Source of the DNA: Ruania halotolerans
Lineage (GTDB): Bacteria > Actinomycetota > Actinomycetes > Actinomycetales > Beutenbergiaceae
NCBI RefSeq assembly: GCF_021049285.1
Contig: NZ_CP088017.1
Coordinates: forward strand, 1,933,380 to 1,997,379
DNA: 64,000 bases
Direction of reading: 5' to 3'
Below the pieces are notes generated by a model that saw only the letters and a program-made list of their open reading frames with translations, ran no database searches and had not been told where the DNA came from. Positions 47,810-55,756 of this stretch are shown here, piece after piece (positions within the stretch are counted from its first letter, which is position 1; each line of letters opens with the position of its first letter). Both the position numbers and the translations under genes were made by a program.

Positions 47810-48085
47810 CTCACAAGTCCCTTCATGTGACTGCCCGGCGACCGTGCCGGGAGGTTGGTACCCGCCACACCCTCGTCGGTGCAACGTATGGAATCCTTCC
47901 CACACGAACGGTAGAGGAAGGCGGTTCGCACCACAAGAGCAGTGATCAAGCCGTGACCTACTCCCGGGATGCTTCTGGGGCAAACGCGGGAAGAACGCGC
48001 CCGATCTGTCTTGCTCGACCGCCTACCGCAAGGCTAAGGTCTGTGTGGCAACGATGCCAGAAAATGAAAGGTCCCGGTCCTGCCG
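47810..48085. promoter_or_regulatory. Divergent regulatory region, binding protein and GH38 genes
   Basis: This 276-bp region holds a candidate GH38 promoter, TTGCTC (48011-48016), 18 bp, TAAGGT (48035-48040). A weaker LacI-like site lies at 47889-47904; read on the minus strand it matches the strong site at 13 of 16 positions but has CC rather than CG at its centre. TTGCAC on the minus strand (47880-47885) is a possible -35 for the binding-protein gene. Confidence 0.5.
48044..48059 (+). promoter_or_regulatory. LacI-family operator before the GH38 gene
   Basis: TGTGGCAACGATGCCA contains the palindrome TGGCA-ACGA-TGCCA with the central CG typical of LacI/GalR operators. It starts 3 bp after the TAAGGT -10 box, on the expected transcription start. 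The reverse strand of the site at 53921-53942 matches it at 15 of 16 positions. Confidence 0.75.
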
Positions 48086-50656
48086 ATGTCACATATTCGC
48101 CGTCTCTACCTGGTGGGACATACCCATCACGACGTGGGCTACACGCTCAGTCCTCGACTCGTGGATGGTCTTCACCGCGAGATCGTCTCGCGCGTACTTG
48201 ATCTGTGTGATGTCTACGACGGCAACGGTCCCGATGCGTTCCGATGGACCTTCGAAGTCGCTCGCCCGGTGCTCGGATTCCTCGCTGAGGCTCCGCAGGC
48301 AGACGTTGCTCGGCTCGCGGCACGCGTTCGCGAAGGCCGGATCAGCCTGACCGGTGGCTACCTGAACATGACCCAGTTGCCGAGCGAGACAGAGCTCGAT
48401 GGCGCCTACGACGCGCTGCAGCGGTTGCGCGCCGAGGGTTTGACGCTGCGGACCGAGCAGCACGGTGACATCAACGGGATCGCGTGGGGCACCGTGGAGC
48501 AGATGCGTCGTGCCGGCCTCGATCGCCTGGTGATGGCACTGAACCCGGACCACGGGCGCGCGCCGCTGACCCAGCCTTCGGGCTTCTGGTGGGAGGGTGT
48601 GAGCGGTCAGCGGATCTTTGTGTGGCTCTCCACCCACTACGGAATCGGCGAGGAGTGGGGCATCATCGACGGTGACGTGGAGCTGGCCCTGCACCGCATC
48701 GCCGAGTTCGTTGCAGAGCTCGAGGCGCGCGATGACTACCCCTACGATGCTGCCCTCGTGCACGCCGCCAATGACAACCGATGGCCGACGCCGCTGTTCC
48801 TGGAGGTCGTGCGCCGATGGAACGCCGCGCATCCGGACCGGCCGATGCGCACGTCCACCACGGATCAGGCCCTCGATGCGCTGCTCGCCTCAGTCGATGA
48901 TGACCGACTTCCGGTACTGCGCGGAGAATGGTCGGACTGGTGGGCTCACGGTCACGGATCCACCGCTCGTGAGGTGGCAACCTACCGGGAGGCGCGTTCG
49001 TTCGCCCGTGCCGCCGGGTCCCACCTTGCGCTGACGATGCTCCGGGGTGAGGGACCCGTGGCGCACGCCGATGTGATCGGCTACCGGCGTGCACCTGTGC
49101 GATCCCGCCCGGCGGACCGGATTGTGGTGGATCTCGACGCCGTGGACGAGCAGCTCCTGCTGTTCGGTGAACACACCTGGGGCTCCTGGGAGACCTACAG
49201 TAAGCCGTTCTCCACCTTCTCCTTCTCGCACTGGAACGCGAAGGCAGGGTTCGCCTACACCGCGTGGGACCATGGGCGCGACCTGGCCGTGGAAGGTCTT
49301 CATCGTTTCATCGCGAGCGGCACCGGCCCGGCTGTGCCGCGGGAGGTGACGGACGAGCCGCAGGTGGTCGTCGCCAACCCGACCGAGGTCGAGCGCACGG
49401 AGCCGGTGGAGGTGGAGGTCGACGGCGTCCGTCGGGTTCGCCTGGTCGCATCCGTTCCTGCGTTTGGGATCGCCGCTGTGCCGCTGCCGGAGGCCGGTGA
49501 GGTGCGCACCGAGCCGGAGCAGGTCGAGCTCTCGTTCGGGGCCTACCGGGTCACGGTCAGCCGGTCGGGTGGAGGTCTCATATCCCTGGTCGACGAGCGC
49601 ACCGGTCGCCAGCTCGTTGATGCCACCGTTCCTCATGCGCTGGGCGCTGTGGTGGTGGAATCGGTACGGCCGGGCAGCACCCACCCGATGCTCACCCGCA
49701 ACCCCAAGGACTTCCATCCCGACAACCCGGGTCCCGACTTCGACCGCCTGGCGGCGACCGGGAGCTCGGCGATCACCATCACCACCCGACCGGACGCCGT
49801 CACGCTGGAATGGGAGACCACACCGCCGGGACTGCCGCCGGCCCGCACCACGCTCATCCTCTATCGCGACACCCCAGCGATCGACTTCGCCGTCCATCTG
49901 GTCAAGCCGGAATCGTTCGGCCCGGAGAGCATCTTCGTGGCGTTCCCCTTCGCATTCGCCGATCCGCAGTACCTGCTCGAGACGGCGGGTGCGGTCTTCC
50001 GGCCCGACGTGGACCAACTGCCGGACACCTCGAAGGACTGGTACTCGATCCAGCAGGCGATCGGCGTGGGCGATGCCCAGTCGGGAGTGCTGTGGTCCAG
50101 CACGGATGCGCCGCTGGTCCAGCTCGGTGGCTTCCACACCGGCGCCTGGGCGCACACCCTGGAGGCGCGCACTGGCCACATCAACAGCTGGCTGATGAAC
50201 AATCTGCACTTCACCAACTTCCAGGCCCGGCAAGAGGGTACGCGCACGTACCGATACCGGTTCGTCCCCACGGCCGGGCCGCCCACGGCGGCTCAGGTAG
50301 CCCGCTACGGGCGCGATGGTGCCCTCCCGTTGCAGGCGCGGGCCACCCGCGTTGCGCTGCCGTGGCGCGGCGGGAGCGGACTGACCGTCACAGGAGAGGA
50401 GGTGCTCACCGAATTGCGGCCGGTCGCCGCTGATCAGGTGCGCCTGCGCTTGCGCGAGATCACTGGCCGCACCGCTCACGTTGAGGTGCGAGTGTCCGCG
50501 GGCGAGCACTGCCTCACTCGCCACGTGCAGGTGGCCGCGTACGGGCGGGCGGACGTCCTTCTGCCCGTCTCGGGTGTTCCTGGCGGCGAGCACCGATCAG
50601 AGATCGATACCATGCCAAGCGGCGGTGCACGCCATGAGGGGAGCGCAGTGAGATGA
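48086..50656 (+). CDS. Glycoside hydrolase family 38 N-terminal-type protein
   Basis: An 856-residue enzyme with the GH38 fold. GHTHHDVGYT (residues 11-20) corresponds to the zinc-binding HxHxD of alpha-mannosidases (His14, Asp16); GRISLTGGYLNMTQLPSETEL matches the next conserved block; Asp128 in GDINGIAW is the likely nucleophile position. The C-terminal half is the beta-sandwich seen in GH38. It has no signal peptide, so it acts on imported sugars. The branch differs from classical alpha-mannosidase, so the glycosidic bond cut is unknown. The Shine-Dalgarno is weak (GAAAGG, 14 nt). A LacI operator sits at its promoter and the LacI gene follows after 34 bp. Confidence 0.8.
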   Translation: MSHIRRLYLVGHTHHDVGYTLSPRLVDGLHREIVSRVLDLCDVYDGNGPDAFRWTFEVARPVLGFLAEAPQADVARLAARVREGRISLTGGYLNMTQLPSETELDGAYDALQRLRAEGLTLRTEQHGDINGIAWGTVEQMRRAGLDRLVMALNPDHGRAPLTQPSGFWWEGVSGQRIFVWLSTHYGIGEEWGIIDGDVELALHRIAEFVAELEARDDYPYDAALVHAANDNRWPTPLFLEVVRRWNAAHPDRPMRTSTTDQALDALLASVDDDRLPVLRGEWSDWWAHGHGSTAREVATYREARSFARAAGSHLALTMLRGEGPVAHADVIGYRRAPVRSRPADRIVVDLDAVDEQLLLFGEHTWGSWETYSKPFSTFSFSHWNAKAGFAYTAWDHGRDLAVEGLHRFIASGTGPAVPREVTDEPQVVVANPTEVERTEPVEVEVDGVRRVRLVASVPAFGIAAVPLPEAGEVRTEPEQVELSFGAYRVTVSRSGGGLISLVDERTGRQLVDATVPHALGAVVVESVRPGSTHPMLTRNPKDFHPDNPGPDFDRLAATGSSAITITTRPDAVTLEWETTPPGLPPARTTLILYRDTPAIDFAVHLVKPESFGPESIFVAFPFAFADPQYLLETAGAVFRPDVDQLPDTSKDWYSIQQAIGVGDAQSGVLWSSTDAPLVQLGGFHTGAWAHTLEARTGHINSWLMNNLHFTNFQARQEGTRTYRYRFVPTAGPPTAAQVARYGRDGALPLQARATRVALPWRGGSGLTVTGEEVLTELRPVAADQVRLRLREITGRTAHVEVRVSAGEHCLTRHVQVAAYGRADVLLPVSGVPGGEHRSEIDTMPSGGARHEGSAVR

Positions 50657-50690
50657 CACGTCCCAGCCAGAGCGTAGTCCGAGGCCCGCG

Positions 50691-51710
50691 ATGAGCGCCC
50701 CGGCACGCCGGCCGACCATCCGCGATGTGGCCGAGACCGCGGGGGTCTCCCGTTCGACGGCGTCCCGCGCCCTGACCGGACATGGCTACGTTGCTCCGGC
50801 CGTGCGCGATCGCGTGCAGGCGGTCGCGCACGAGATCGGCTACGTCCCCGATATCACCGCACGGTTCCTGAAACAGCAGACGAGCCGGTCGATCGGCGTT
50901 CTGGTATGGGATATGCGCAACTCCTTCTACGGCGAACTCGCCTCCGGGATCAGCCAGGAGTCTCGCCAGCATGGCTACAGCATCATCCTCGCCGACGATC
51001 TGACCGGACCTGAGGCGAAGGTGGAGGTGGCCGAACGCTTCCTCGCCATGCGGGTGGCTGGTGTGATCATCACGCCCACCAGTCCCGAGGTGACCACCTA
51101 CCTCGCCGAGCGGAACGTTCCCGTGGTGGAGGTGGACCGGCAGTTCGCCGCAGGACGGGTCGATGCCGTGGTGGTGGATAACATGACCGCCTCGCGACGA
51201 GCCACGGAGAGCCTGCTGACACTCGGGCACGAGCGGATCGCCCTGGTGATCGACGAGATGGATTGGACCACCGGCCGGGATCGTCTAGCCGGATACCAGG
51301 CTGCCCTCCAGGCGGCGGGCCACGATCCAGACGCCGCCCTGGTGGTGAGTGCGGGGTGGGATGTGCCGAACGTCTATCGCGCCGCCCGCGAACTCCTCAG
51401 CCGAGACGATGCCCCGACGGCGGTCTTCGCTGCGAACAACGTGCTCGCCGAAGGCGTCTGGCGGGCAGCGACCGACCTCGGGATCTCCATCCCGGAGGAT
51501 CTCAGCCTCGTGGCATTCGACGACGCTCCGTGGATGACGCTGGTCTCGCCTCGGGTGACCGCCGTGGCCCAGGACTCGGTGGCGCTGGGCGAGATCGCGG
51601 TCCGGCAACTGCTCGAGCGAATTGAACGGCCCGACGTGCCGGCCCGCACGATCATGCTGGCCGCATTGCTCCGCGAGCGGGAGTCCACCGCGCCCCCGCG
51701 CCGGCGGTAG
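50691..51710 (+). CDS. LacI-family transcriptional regulator
   Basis: A 339-residue repressor. TIRDVAETAGVSRSTASRALTG is the LacI HTH with hinge ARFLKQQTSRSIGVLVWDM; the periplasmic-binding-like core contains VVVDNMTASRRATESLLTLGHERIALV and LVAFDDAPWMTLVSPRVTAV. It probably binds a sugar and controls the operators at 48044-48059 and 53921-53942. It lies 34 bp after the GH38 gene, perhaps on the same transcript, and converges on the permease operon. The effector is unknown. Confidence 0.93.
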   Translation: MSAPARRPTIRDVAETAGVSRSTASRALTGHGYVAPAVRDRVQAVAHEIGYVPDITARFLKQQTSRSIGVLVWDMRNSFYGELASGISQESRQHGYSIILADDLTGPEAKVEVAERFLAMRVAGVIITPTSPEVTTYLAERNVPVVEVDRQFAAGRVDAVVVDNMTASRRATESLLTLGHERIALVIDEMDWTTGRDRLAGYQAALQAAGHDPDAALVVSAGWDVPNVYRAARELLSRDDAPTAVFAANNVLAEGVWRAATDLGISIPEDLSLVAFDDAPWMTLVSPRVTAVAQDSVALGEIAVRQLLERIERPDVPARTIMLAALLRERESTAPPRRR

Positions 51711-51892
51711 GCCGCTGGCCTGGTGAGGCGACGCTGGCTCCGGGTGTCCCGCCGCCGTCGACCGTTCTGACCTGGGGTGGCCCGTGACGGGCGCCCGACG
51801 ACCCCGGTGACTCGTTCCTGCTCGACCCCACCGCCGCCATGATGACGCGACGGTGGGGGAGAGCACCCGCCCTTCAGGATCCGCAGACACGG

Positions 51893-51924
51893 GGACGCCT
51901 GGCGCCACTCGGCGCCAGACGTCC
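51893..51924. terminator. Bidirectional terminator between lacI and permease operon
   Basis: GGACG-c-CTGGCGCC (51893-51906) and GGCGCCAG-a-CGTCC (51911-51924) form a 14-bp stem with one mismatch and a 4-nt loop. It lies 36 bp beyond the permease stop and 180 bp beyond the lacI stop. The rest of the 249-bp gap (51711-51959) shows no gene. Confidence 0.75.
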
Positions 51925-51959
51925 TCGTCGACCTCTGCCCAGGAGAGGTGAGGTCCTGA

Positions 51960-52889
51960 TCAGCCCTTGCGGCCCGTGGTGGCCACTCCCTCGATGAAGT
52001 AGCGCTGCCCGAAGGCGAACAGGACCAACATCGGCAAGGTGACCATGAGGGAGGCCACCATCACGTACTGATAATCCCCTTGTCCGCCGGCCGTGGGGGA
52101 GTACTTCGTCATCGCGTAGGCGATGCCGAGCGGTGCGGTGAAGTCCTCGACGCCACCGGCGTTGAGATAGATCAGTGCCTGCTGGAGGTTGTTCCAGGAC
52201 GCCTGGAATTCGAACAGCAGCACGATGACCACCGAGGGAATGGACAGCGGCATCGCGATCTTGGTGAACAGTCCCCAGTAGCTGGCGCCATCGATGCGGG
52301 CGGCCTCGAACAGTTCCCGGGGCAGTCCCAGGAAGAACTGGCGCTGCAAGAAGATGTAGAACGCCGATCCGAAGAGGTTGTACGCCCACAATGGCGCCCA
52401 GGTACCGAGGAGGCCGATCTCTTTCCAGATCAGGTAGATCGGGATCATCGTGACCGCACCGGGGAGCATCATGGTCGCGAGCACGAGTCCGAAGAGAATC
52501 CTGCGTGCAGGGAACCGGAAATTGGCGAAGCCGAACGCCACGAGTGAGCTGGACAGCGCCACAGCCACCGACGCCAGGACGGCGATGCTGACGCTGTTGA
52601 ACAGCCAGCTGAAGAGCGGGAGCTCGTCCCAGACCGTGATGTAGTTGCGCCAGTTGAACGTCTCCGGTATCAGCGTGTTGTCGAAAACCTGTCCGCGGCC
52701 CTTGAGGCTGGCGGAGATCAGCCAGATGAGCGGGTACATGAACGCCGCAGTGAAGATCAGTAGCAACACCCAGGAGGTGCCTTTGCCGATCCTCGTGCTC
52801 AGGCGCGGCTTCTCCCGGATGATCTGGCGCTCGGGCTGAGGATCCTCGGGAGCGGCGGCGGTCTGCATCGCCGTGGTGTTCACGCTCAT
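51960..52889 (-). CDS. Sugar ABC transporter permease (MalG type)
   Basis: A 309-residue permease with about six membrane helices and the EAA loop RELFEAARIDGASYWGLFTK followed by IAMPLSIPS. An N-terminal tail of about 35 residues is Pro/Gln-rich. ATG 52889 overlaps the upstream permease stop by one base. It pairs with the MalF-type gene and probably with the distant binding protein at 46427-47809. No ATPase gene is present in the locus. Confidence 0.9.
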   Translation of the reverse strand: MSVNTTAMQTAAAPEDPQPERQIIREKPRLSTRIGKGTSWVLLLIFTAAFMYPLIWLISASLKGRGQVFDNTLIPETFNWRNYITVWDELPLFSWLFNSVSIAVLASVAVALSSSLVAFGFANFRFPARRILFGLVLATMMLPGAVTMIPIYLIWKEIGLLGTWAPLWAYNLFGSAFYIFLQRQFFLGLPRELFEAARIDGASYWGLFTKIAMPLSIPSVVIVLLFEFQASWNNLQQALIYLNAGGVEDFTAPLGIAYAMTKYSPTAGGQGDYQYVMVASLMVTLPMLVLFAFGQRYFIEGVATTGRKG

Positions 52890-53851
52890 CACTTGTCTCC
52901 CTCGTAATACACGAACCGATTGCCGAACTTCATCTGGATGAACGTGACGCACATGATGATCACGAACATGAGCCATGCCATCGCCGCCGCGAACCCGAAG
53001 TTGAATTGCCGGAACGCCTGCTGGAACAGGTACACGGCGTAGAACAAGGAGGATTCGGGTGAGGCGTTGGACTGGTCGCGCCAGAAGAGCAGATACGCCT
53101 GGTCGAATGTCTGGAAGGCGGCGATGGAGAGCACGATGACGTTGAAGAACATCGCACTGGAGATCATCGGCAGTGTGATCGTGGTGAACTTGCGCACGGC
53201 GCCGGCGCCGTCCAGCGAAGCCACCTCGTAGAGCTCTCTGGGAACGTTCTTCAGTGCCGCAAGGAAGATCACCATCGTGCCGCTGACGGCCCACAGCGAC
53301 ATCAGGACGATCGAGGGCTTGATCCAGTCCGGATCGACAAGCCATTGCGGACCGGAGATGCCGAAGAACCGGAGGAACTCGTTGATCGCGCCCGTATTGC
53401 CGTTCAGGAGGAGGAAGAAGATGGCGGCAGTGGCCACCATCGGCGTCATCTTCGGCAGGTAGTAGACCGTCCGGAAGAAACCCGCACCGCGCCCCAGCCG
53501 GTTCAACAGCGTGGCCAGGAACAGGGCAAAGGCGATCTCGAGCGGCACCGACAGCAGCGCGAAGAAGAGCGTGTTGCCCAGCGATGTGGCCACCCGAGGG
53601 TCGGAGAACAACGATTCGAAGTTGGCAAGCCCCACCGGTGATTGCACATTGGTGGCGAGGTTGTACCGGCTGAACGAGAGCACCAGGCTCCAGATCATGG
53701 CGCCCGCAGTGAAGATGCAGAAGCCGATGATCCAGGGCGAGATGAACAGGTACCCAGCGATCGCCTCACGTCGGTTGTACTTGCGAGGTTTGAGCGGTTT
53801 CGTCGGTGGCCCCTTCGCTGCGCGTGCGGCGTCCGCCGTGGTCTGAGTCAT
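52889..53851 (-). CDS. Sugar ABC transporter permease (MalF type)
   Basis: A 320-residue permease. A basic N-terminal tail is followed by the first helix (AIAGYLFISPWIIGFCIFTAG) and about five more; the EAA loop is RELYEVASLDGAGAVRKFTT then ITLPMISS. ATG 53851 has AGGAGG 5 nt upstream. It is the first gene of a two-gene operon driven by a strong promoter with a LacI operator. The partners are the MalG-type gene downstream and probably the binding protein 4 kb away. Confidence 0.9.
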   Translation of the reverse strand: MTQTTADAARAAKGPPTKPLKPRKYNRREAIAGYLFISPWIIGFCIFTAGAMIWSLVLSFSRYNLATNVQSPVGLANFESLFSDPRVATSLGNTLFFALLSVPLEIAFALFLATLLNRLGRGAGFFRTVYYLPKMTPMVATAAIFFLLLNGNTGAINEFLRFFGISGPQWLVDPDWIKPSIVLMSLWAVSGTMVIFLAALKNVPRELYEVASLDGAGAVRKFTTITLPMISSAMFFNVIVLSIAAFQTFDQAYLLFWRDQSNASPESSLFYAVYLFQQAFRQFNFGFAAAMAWLMFVIIMCVTFIQMKFGNRFVYYEGDK

Positions 53852-53920
53852 CGCGGCCTCCTGGGCATCGACGTGTCCGGTGCCCGTGACACAACCACGA
53901 TGTCGAGGGCCTGAACCGGC

Positions 53921-53977
53921 GATGTGGCATCGTTACCACATCGCGGCGACTATATCCCCGTTCCCTATCCCGTGCAA
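53921..53977 (-). promoter_or_regulatory. Promoter and LacI operator of the permease operon
   Basis: On the minus strand TTGCAC (53972-53977) and TATAGT (53949-53954) are spaced by exactly 17 bp. Immediately after the -10 box, the palindrome with arms GATGTGG and CCACATC (53921-53942) and core CATCGTTA covers the transcription start. Its minus-strand form contains TGTGGTAACGATGCCA, nearly identical to the GH38 operator. Confidence 0.8.
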
Positions 53978-54027
53978 CGCTGTCCGGAGGCCTGTGGTGG
54001 GCGGCTCGCGGATCCGCTCCCGGTCGT

Positions 54028-54789
54028 TCACCGTGCCACGATCACGTGACCGGCTGCCTCGCGCCAACGGCGGACCGTCAGGTCGTCGATGCCTCGATCG
54101 GTCACCAGTGTGTCCACCTGATCCCACTGCAAGAAGCGCAGCGGTGCCCGCGCACCGGCCTTCGTGTGATCCACCAGCACCATGGTGCGTTCGGCCCGCA
54201 AGGTGAAGACCTGCTTCATCTCCGCGTCCCATGAGGCCGTGCAATAGAGACCGTCTGCCGCCACCGCAACGGCGGAGATCAGCGCCACATCCGCGGCGAG
54301 CTCCTCGGCCGCCGCCCGGGCGGCCGGGCCGCCGAACGAGCGGGTGAGTGGGTGGTACACACCACCGAGGCCGATCACCTCGAGATCCGTGCGATGCTCG
54401 CATGCGCTCAGCACTGGCATCGAGTGGGAGATAACGCGTGTCCCGGCGGGCAGCAGCGGCGCCACGGCGGCCACGGTCGTCCCCCCGTCCAGGGCGACGG
54501 TCTCAGCGCCGTCGAGGGCTGCGACGGCGGCCCGTGCGATGGCCTGTTTCGGCGCCTGGCCGCGGCGCTCGCGTCGATCAAAGGTCTCCAGGCCGGTAGC
54601 ACCCGGCGCGGTGGCTCCGCCGGGTACGCGGTGAGCCAGGCCCTCGGCGTCCATTCGGGTCAGGTCACGCCGGATCGTCATCTCCGAGACGCCGATCTCG
54701 GCCGCCACCTCCCTGGAGGAGAGGTAGCCGTTCTCACGCAGGCGGCGGAGCAACTCGTCGCGGCGTGTGGGCGCATCGGTGTATCGCAC
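54028..54789 (-). CDS. DeoR-family transcriptional regulator
   Basis: A 253-residue regulator: RRDELLRRLRENGYLSSREVAAEIGVSEMTIRRDLTRMDAEG is the DeoR HTH, and the C-terminal sugar-phosphate-binding domain contains TVALDGGTTVAAVAPLL and VALISAVAVAADGLYC. It probably senses a sugar phosphate. GTG 54789 is preferred because a leaderless promoter ends 6 nt before it; the open frame reaches 54855. It is divergent from the aldolase gene, and a TGTTC-N6-GAACA palindrome sits in that promoter. Control of the aldolase operon is inferred. Confidence 0.9.
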   Translation of the reverse strand: MRYTDAPTRRDELLRRLRENGYLSSREVAAEIGVSEMTIRRDLTRMDAEGLAHRVPGGATAPGATGLETFDRRERRGQAPKQAIARAAVAALDGAETVALDGGTTVAAVAPLLPAGTRVISHSMPVLSACEHRTDLEVIGLGGVYHPLTRSFGGPAARAAAEELAADVALISAVAVAADGLYCTASWDAEMKQVFTLRAERTMVLVDHTKAGARAPLRFLQWDQVDTLVTDRGIDDLTVRRWREAAGHVIVAR

Positions 54790-54825
54790 CGCCTCATTCG
54801 ACCCGGTCGCACATGATGTTGTCAA
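54790..54825 (-). promoter_or_regulatory. Leaderless promoter of the deoR gene
   Basis: On the minus strand TTGACA (54820-54825) and TCGAAT (54796-54801) are 18 bp apart, and the GTG start follows after 6 nt. No Shine-Dalgarno of normal spacing is present. Confidence 0.5.
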
Positions 54826-54838
54826 TAAATGCACAGTC

Positions 54839-54875
54839 TTGACCGATCTGTTCACACGCGAACACTATGGGGCGG
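54839..54875 (+). promoter_or_regulatory. Aldolase promoter with embedded DeoR-type operator
   Basis: TTGACC (54839-54844) and CACTAT (54863-54868) at 18 bp fit a promoter whose start falls on the GTG at 54875. TGTTC (54849-54853) and GAACA (54860-54864) form a perfect inverted repeat with a 6-bp centre, between the two promoter boxes. A repressor there would block RNA polymerase. Confidence 0.6.
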
Positions 54876-55756
54876 TGACTACACCGACGTTGACCGCCAT
54901 CGCCCGGCCCAGCGGTGCTCTCGCCATGGTTGCCATGGATCAGCGGGAGAGCCTGCGCACGATGTTCGCTGATGCCGGTTCCGGGCGTGTGGGCGATCAG
55001 GTGCTCGTGGACTTCAAGCTGGCCGTCGCCGATGCGCTCGGTACCCGGGGCTCCGGATTCCTCATTGATCGCCAGTTCGGCCACGATCACGCACGGGACC
55101 TGCTTGATGGACGTACTGGTTTCATCCTCGCTGCCGACGCGCTCACCCAGGAACCGGGCGGCCCGGTCGAAGAGACTGAACTCGACGATGTGGTCCTCGC
55201 GCCGGACTTCGACCTCACCGGCGTGGATGCCCTTAAGCTGCTGATCATCTGGCGCCGGGACGGAAAGCGCGAGGCGCGCGTGCGCCTCGCCGAACGATTC
55301 ATTGCGGCCGCTGCCGAACGCGGCGTCCTGTCGGTCCTGGAACCGGTCGTCCGCCAGGCGCCGGGCGAGCTGGATGCGGACTGGGACCAGACCGCCGCGA
55401 TTCGGGAGGCCGCCCGCGAATTGTCACCCCTGCGGCCCAGCCTCTACAAGGTGCAGGTGCCGCTGGCCGGAGCGGGGGAGCCAGCGGCGTTGCGCACTGC
55501 CTGTGACGACCTCGCTCGGGACATCACCGGGCCTTGGGTGGTGCTCTCTCAGGGTGTGGCGCTGCACGATTTCCACGACGCCGTCGCCACCGCCTGCGCG
55601 GCTGGTGCGAGCGGCTTCCTCGCCGGCCGGGCATTGTGGAGCGACGTGGTCGGCACCGACGACGTGGCCACCCGGCTACGCGAGGTCTCGGTGCCACGCC
55701 TCGAACGCCTCATCGAGACCGTGGACACCACGGCCCGCCCGTGGACAGAGGCGTGA
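54875..55756 (+). CDS. Class I aldolase, LacD/YihT-like
   Basis: A 293-residue TIM-barrel aldolase. RPSGALAMVAMDQRESLRTMF, ALKLLIIWRRDG, VLSVLEPVVR, LYKVQVPL and ASGFLAGRALW align by eye with E. coli YihT (6-deoxy-6-sulfofructose-1-phosphate aldolase) and, less closely, with LacD tagatose-bisphosphate aldolase. Lys192 in LYKVQVPL is the expected Schiff-base lysine. The substrate should be a ketose 1-phosphate or related acid, but no sulfoquinovose partner genes are nearby, so the true substrate is open. The GTG start is leaderless. It heads a run of six closely spaced genes; the stop overlaps the next start (GTGA). Confidence 0.78.
   Translation: MTTPTLTAIARPSGALAMVAMDQRESLRTMFADAGSGRVGDQVLVDFKLAVADALGTRGSGFLIDRQFGHDHARDLLDGRTGFILAADALTQEPGGPVEETELDDVVLAPDFDLTGVDALKLLIIWRRDGKREARVRLAERFIAAAAERGVLSVLEPVVRQAPGELDADWDQTAAIREAARELSPLRPSLYKVQVPLAGAGEPAALRTACDDLARDITGPWVVLSQGVALHDFHDAVATACAAGASGFLAGRALWSDVVGTDDVATRLREVSVPRLERLIETVDTTARPWTEA

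Noticed and set aside
48890-50593. 567-residue minus-strand frame opposite the first GH38 gene
   Set aside because: It is a shadow frame with Arg/His/Gly-biased composition and no start signal.
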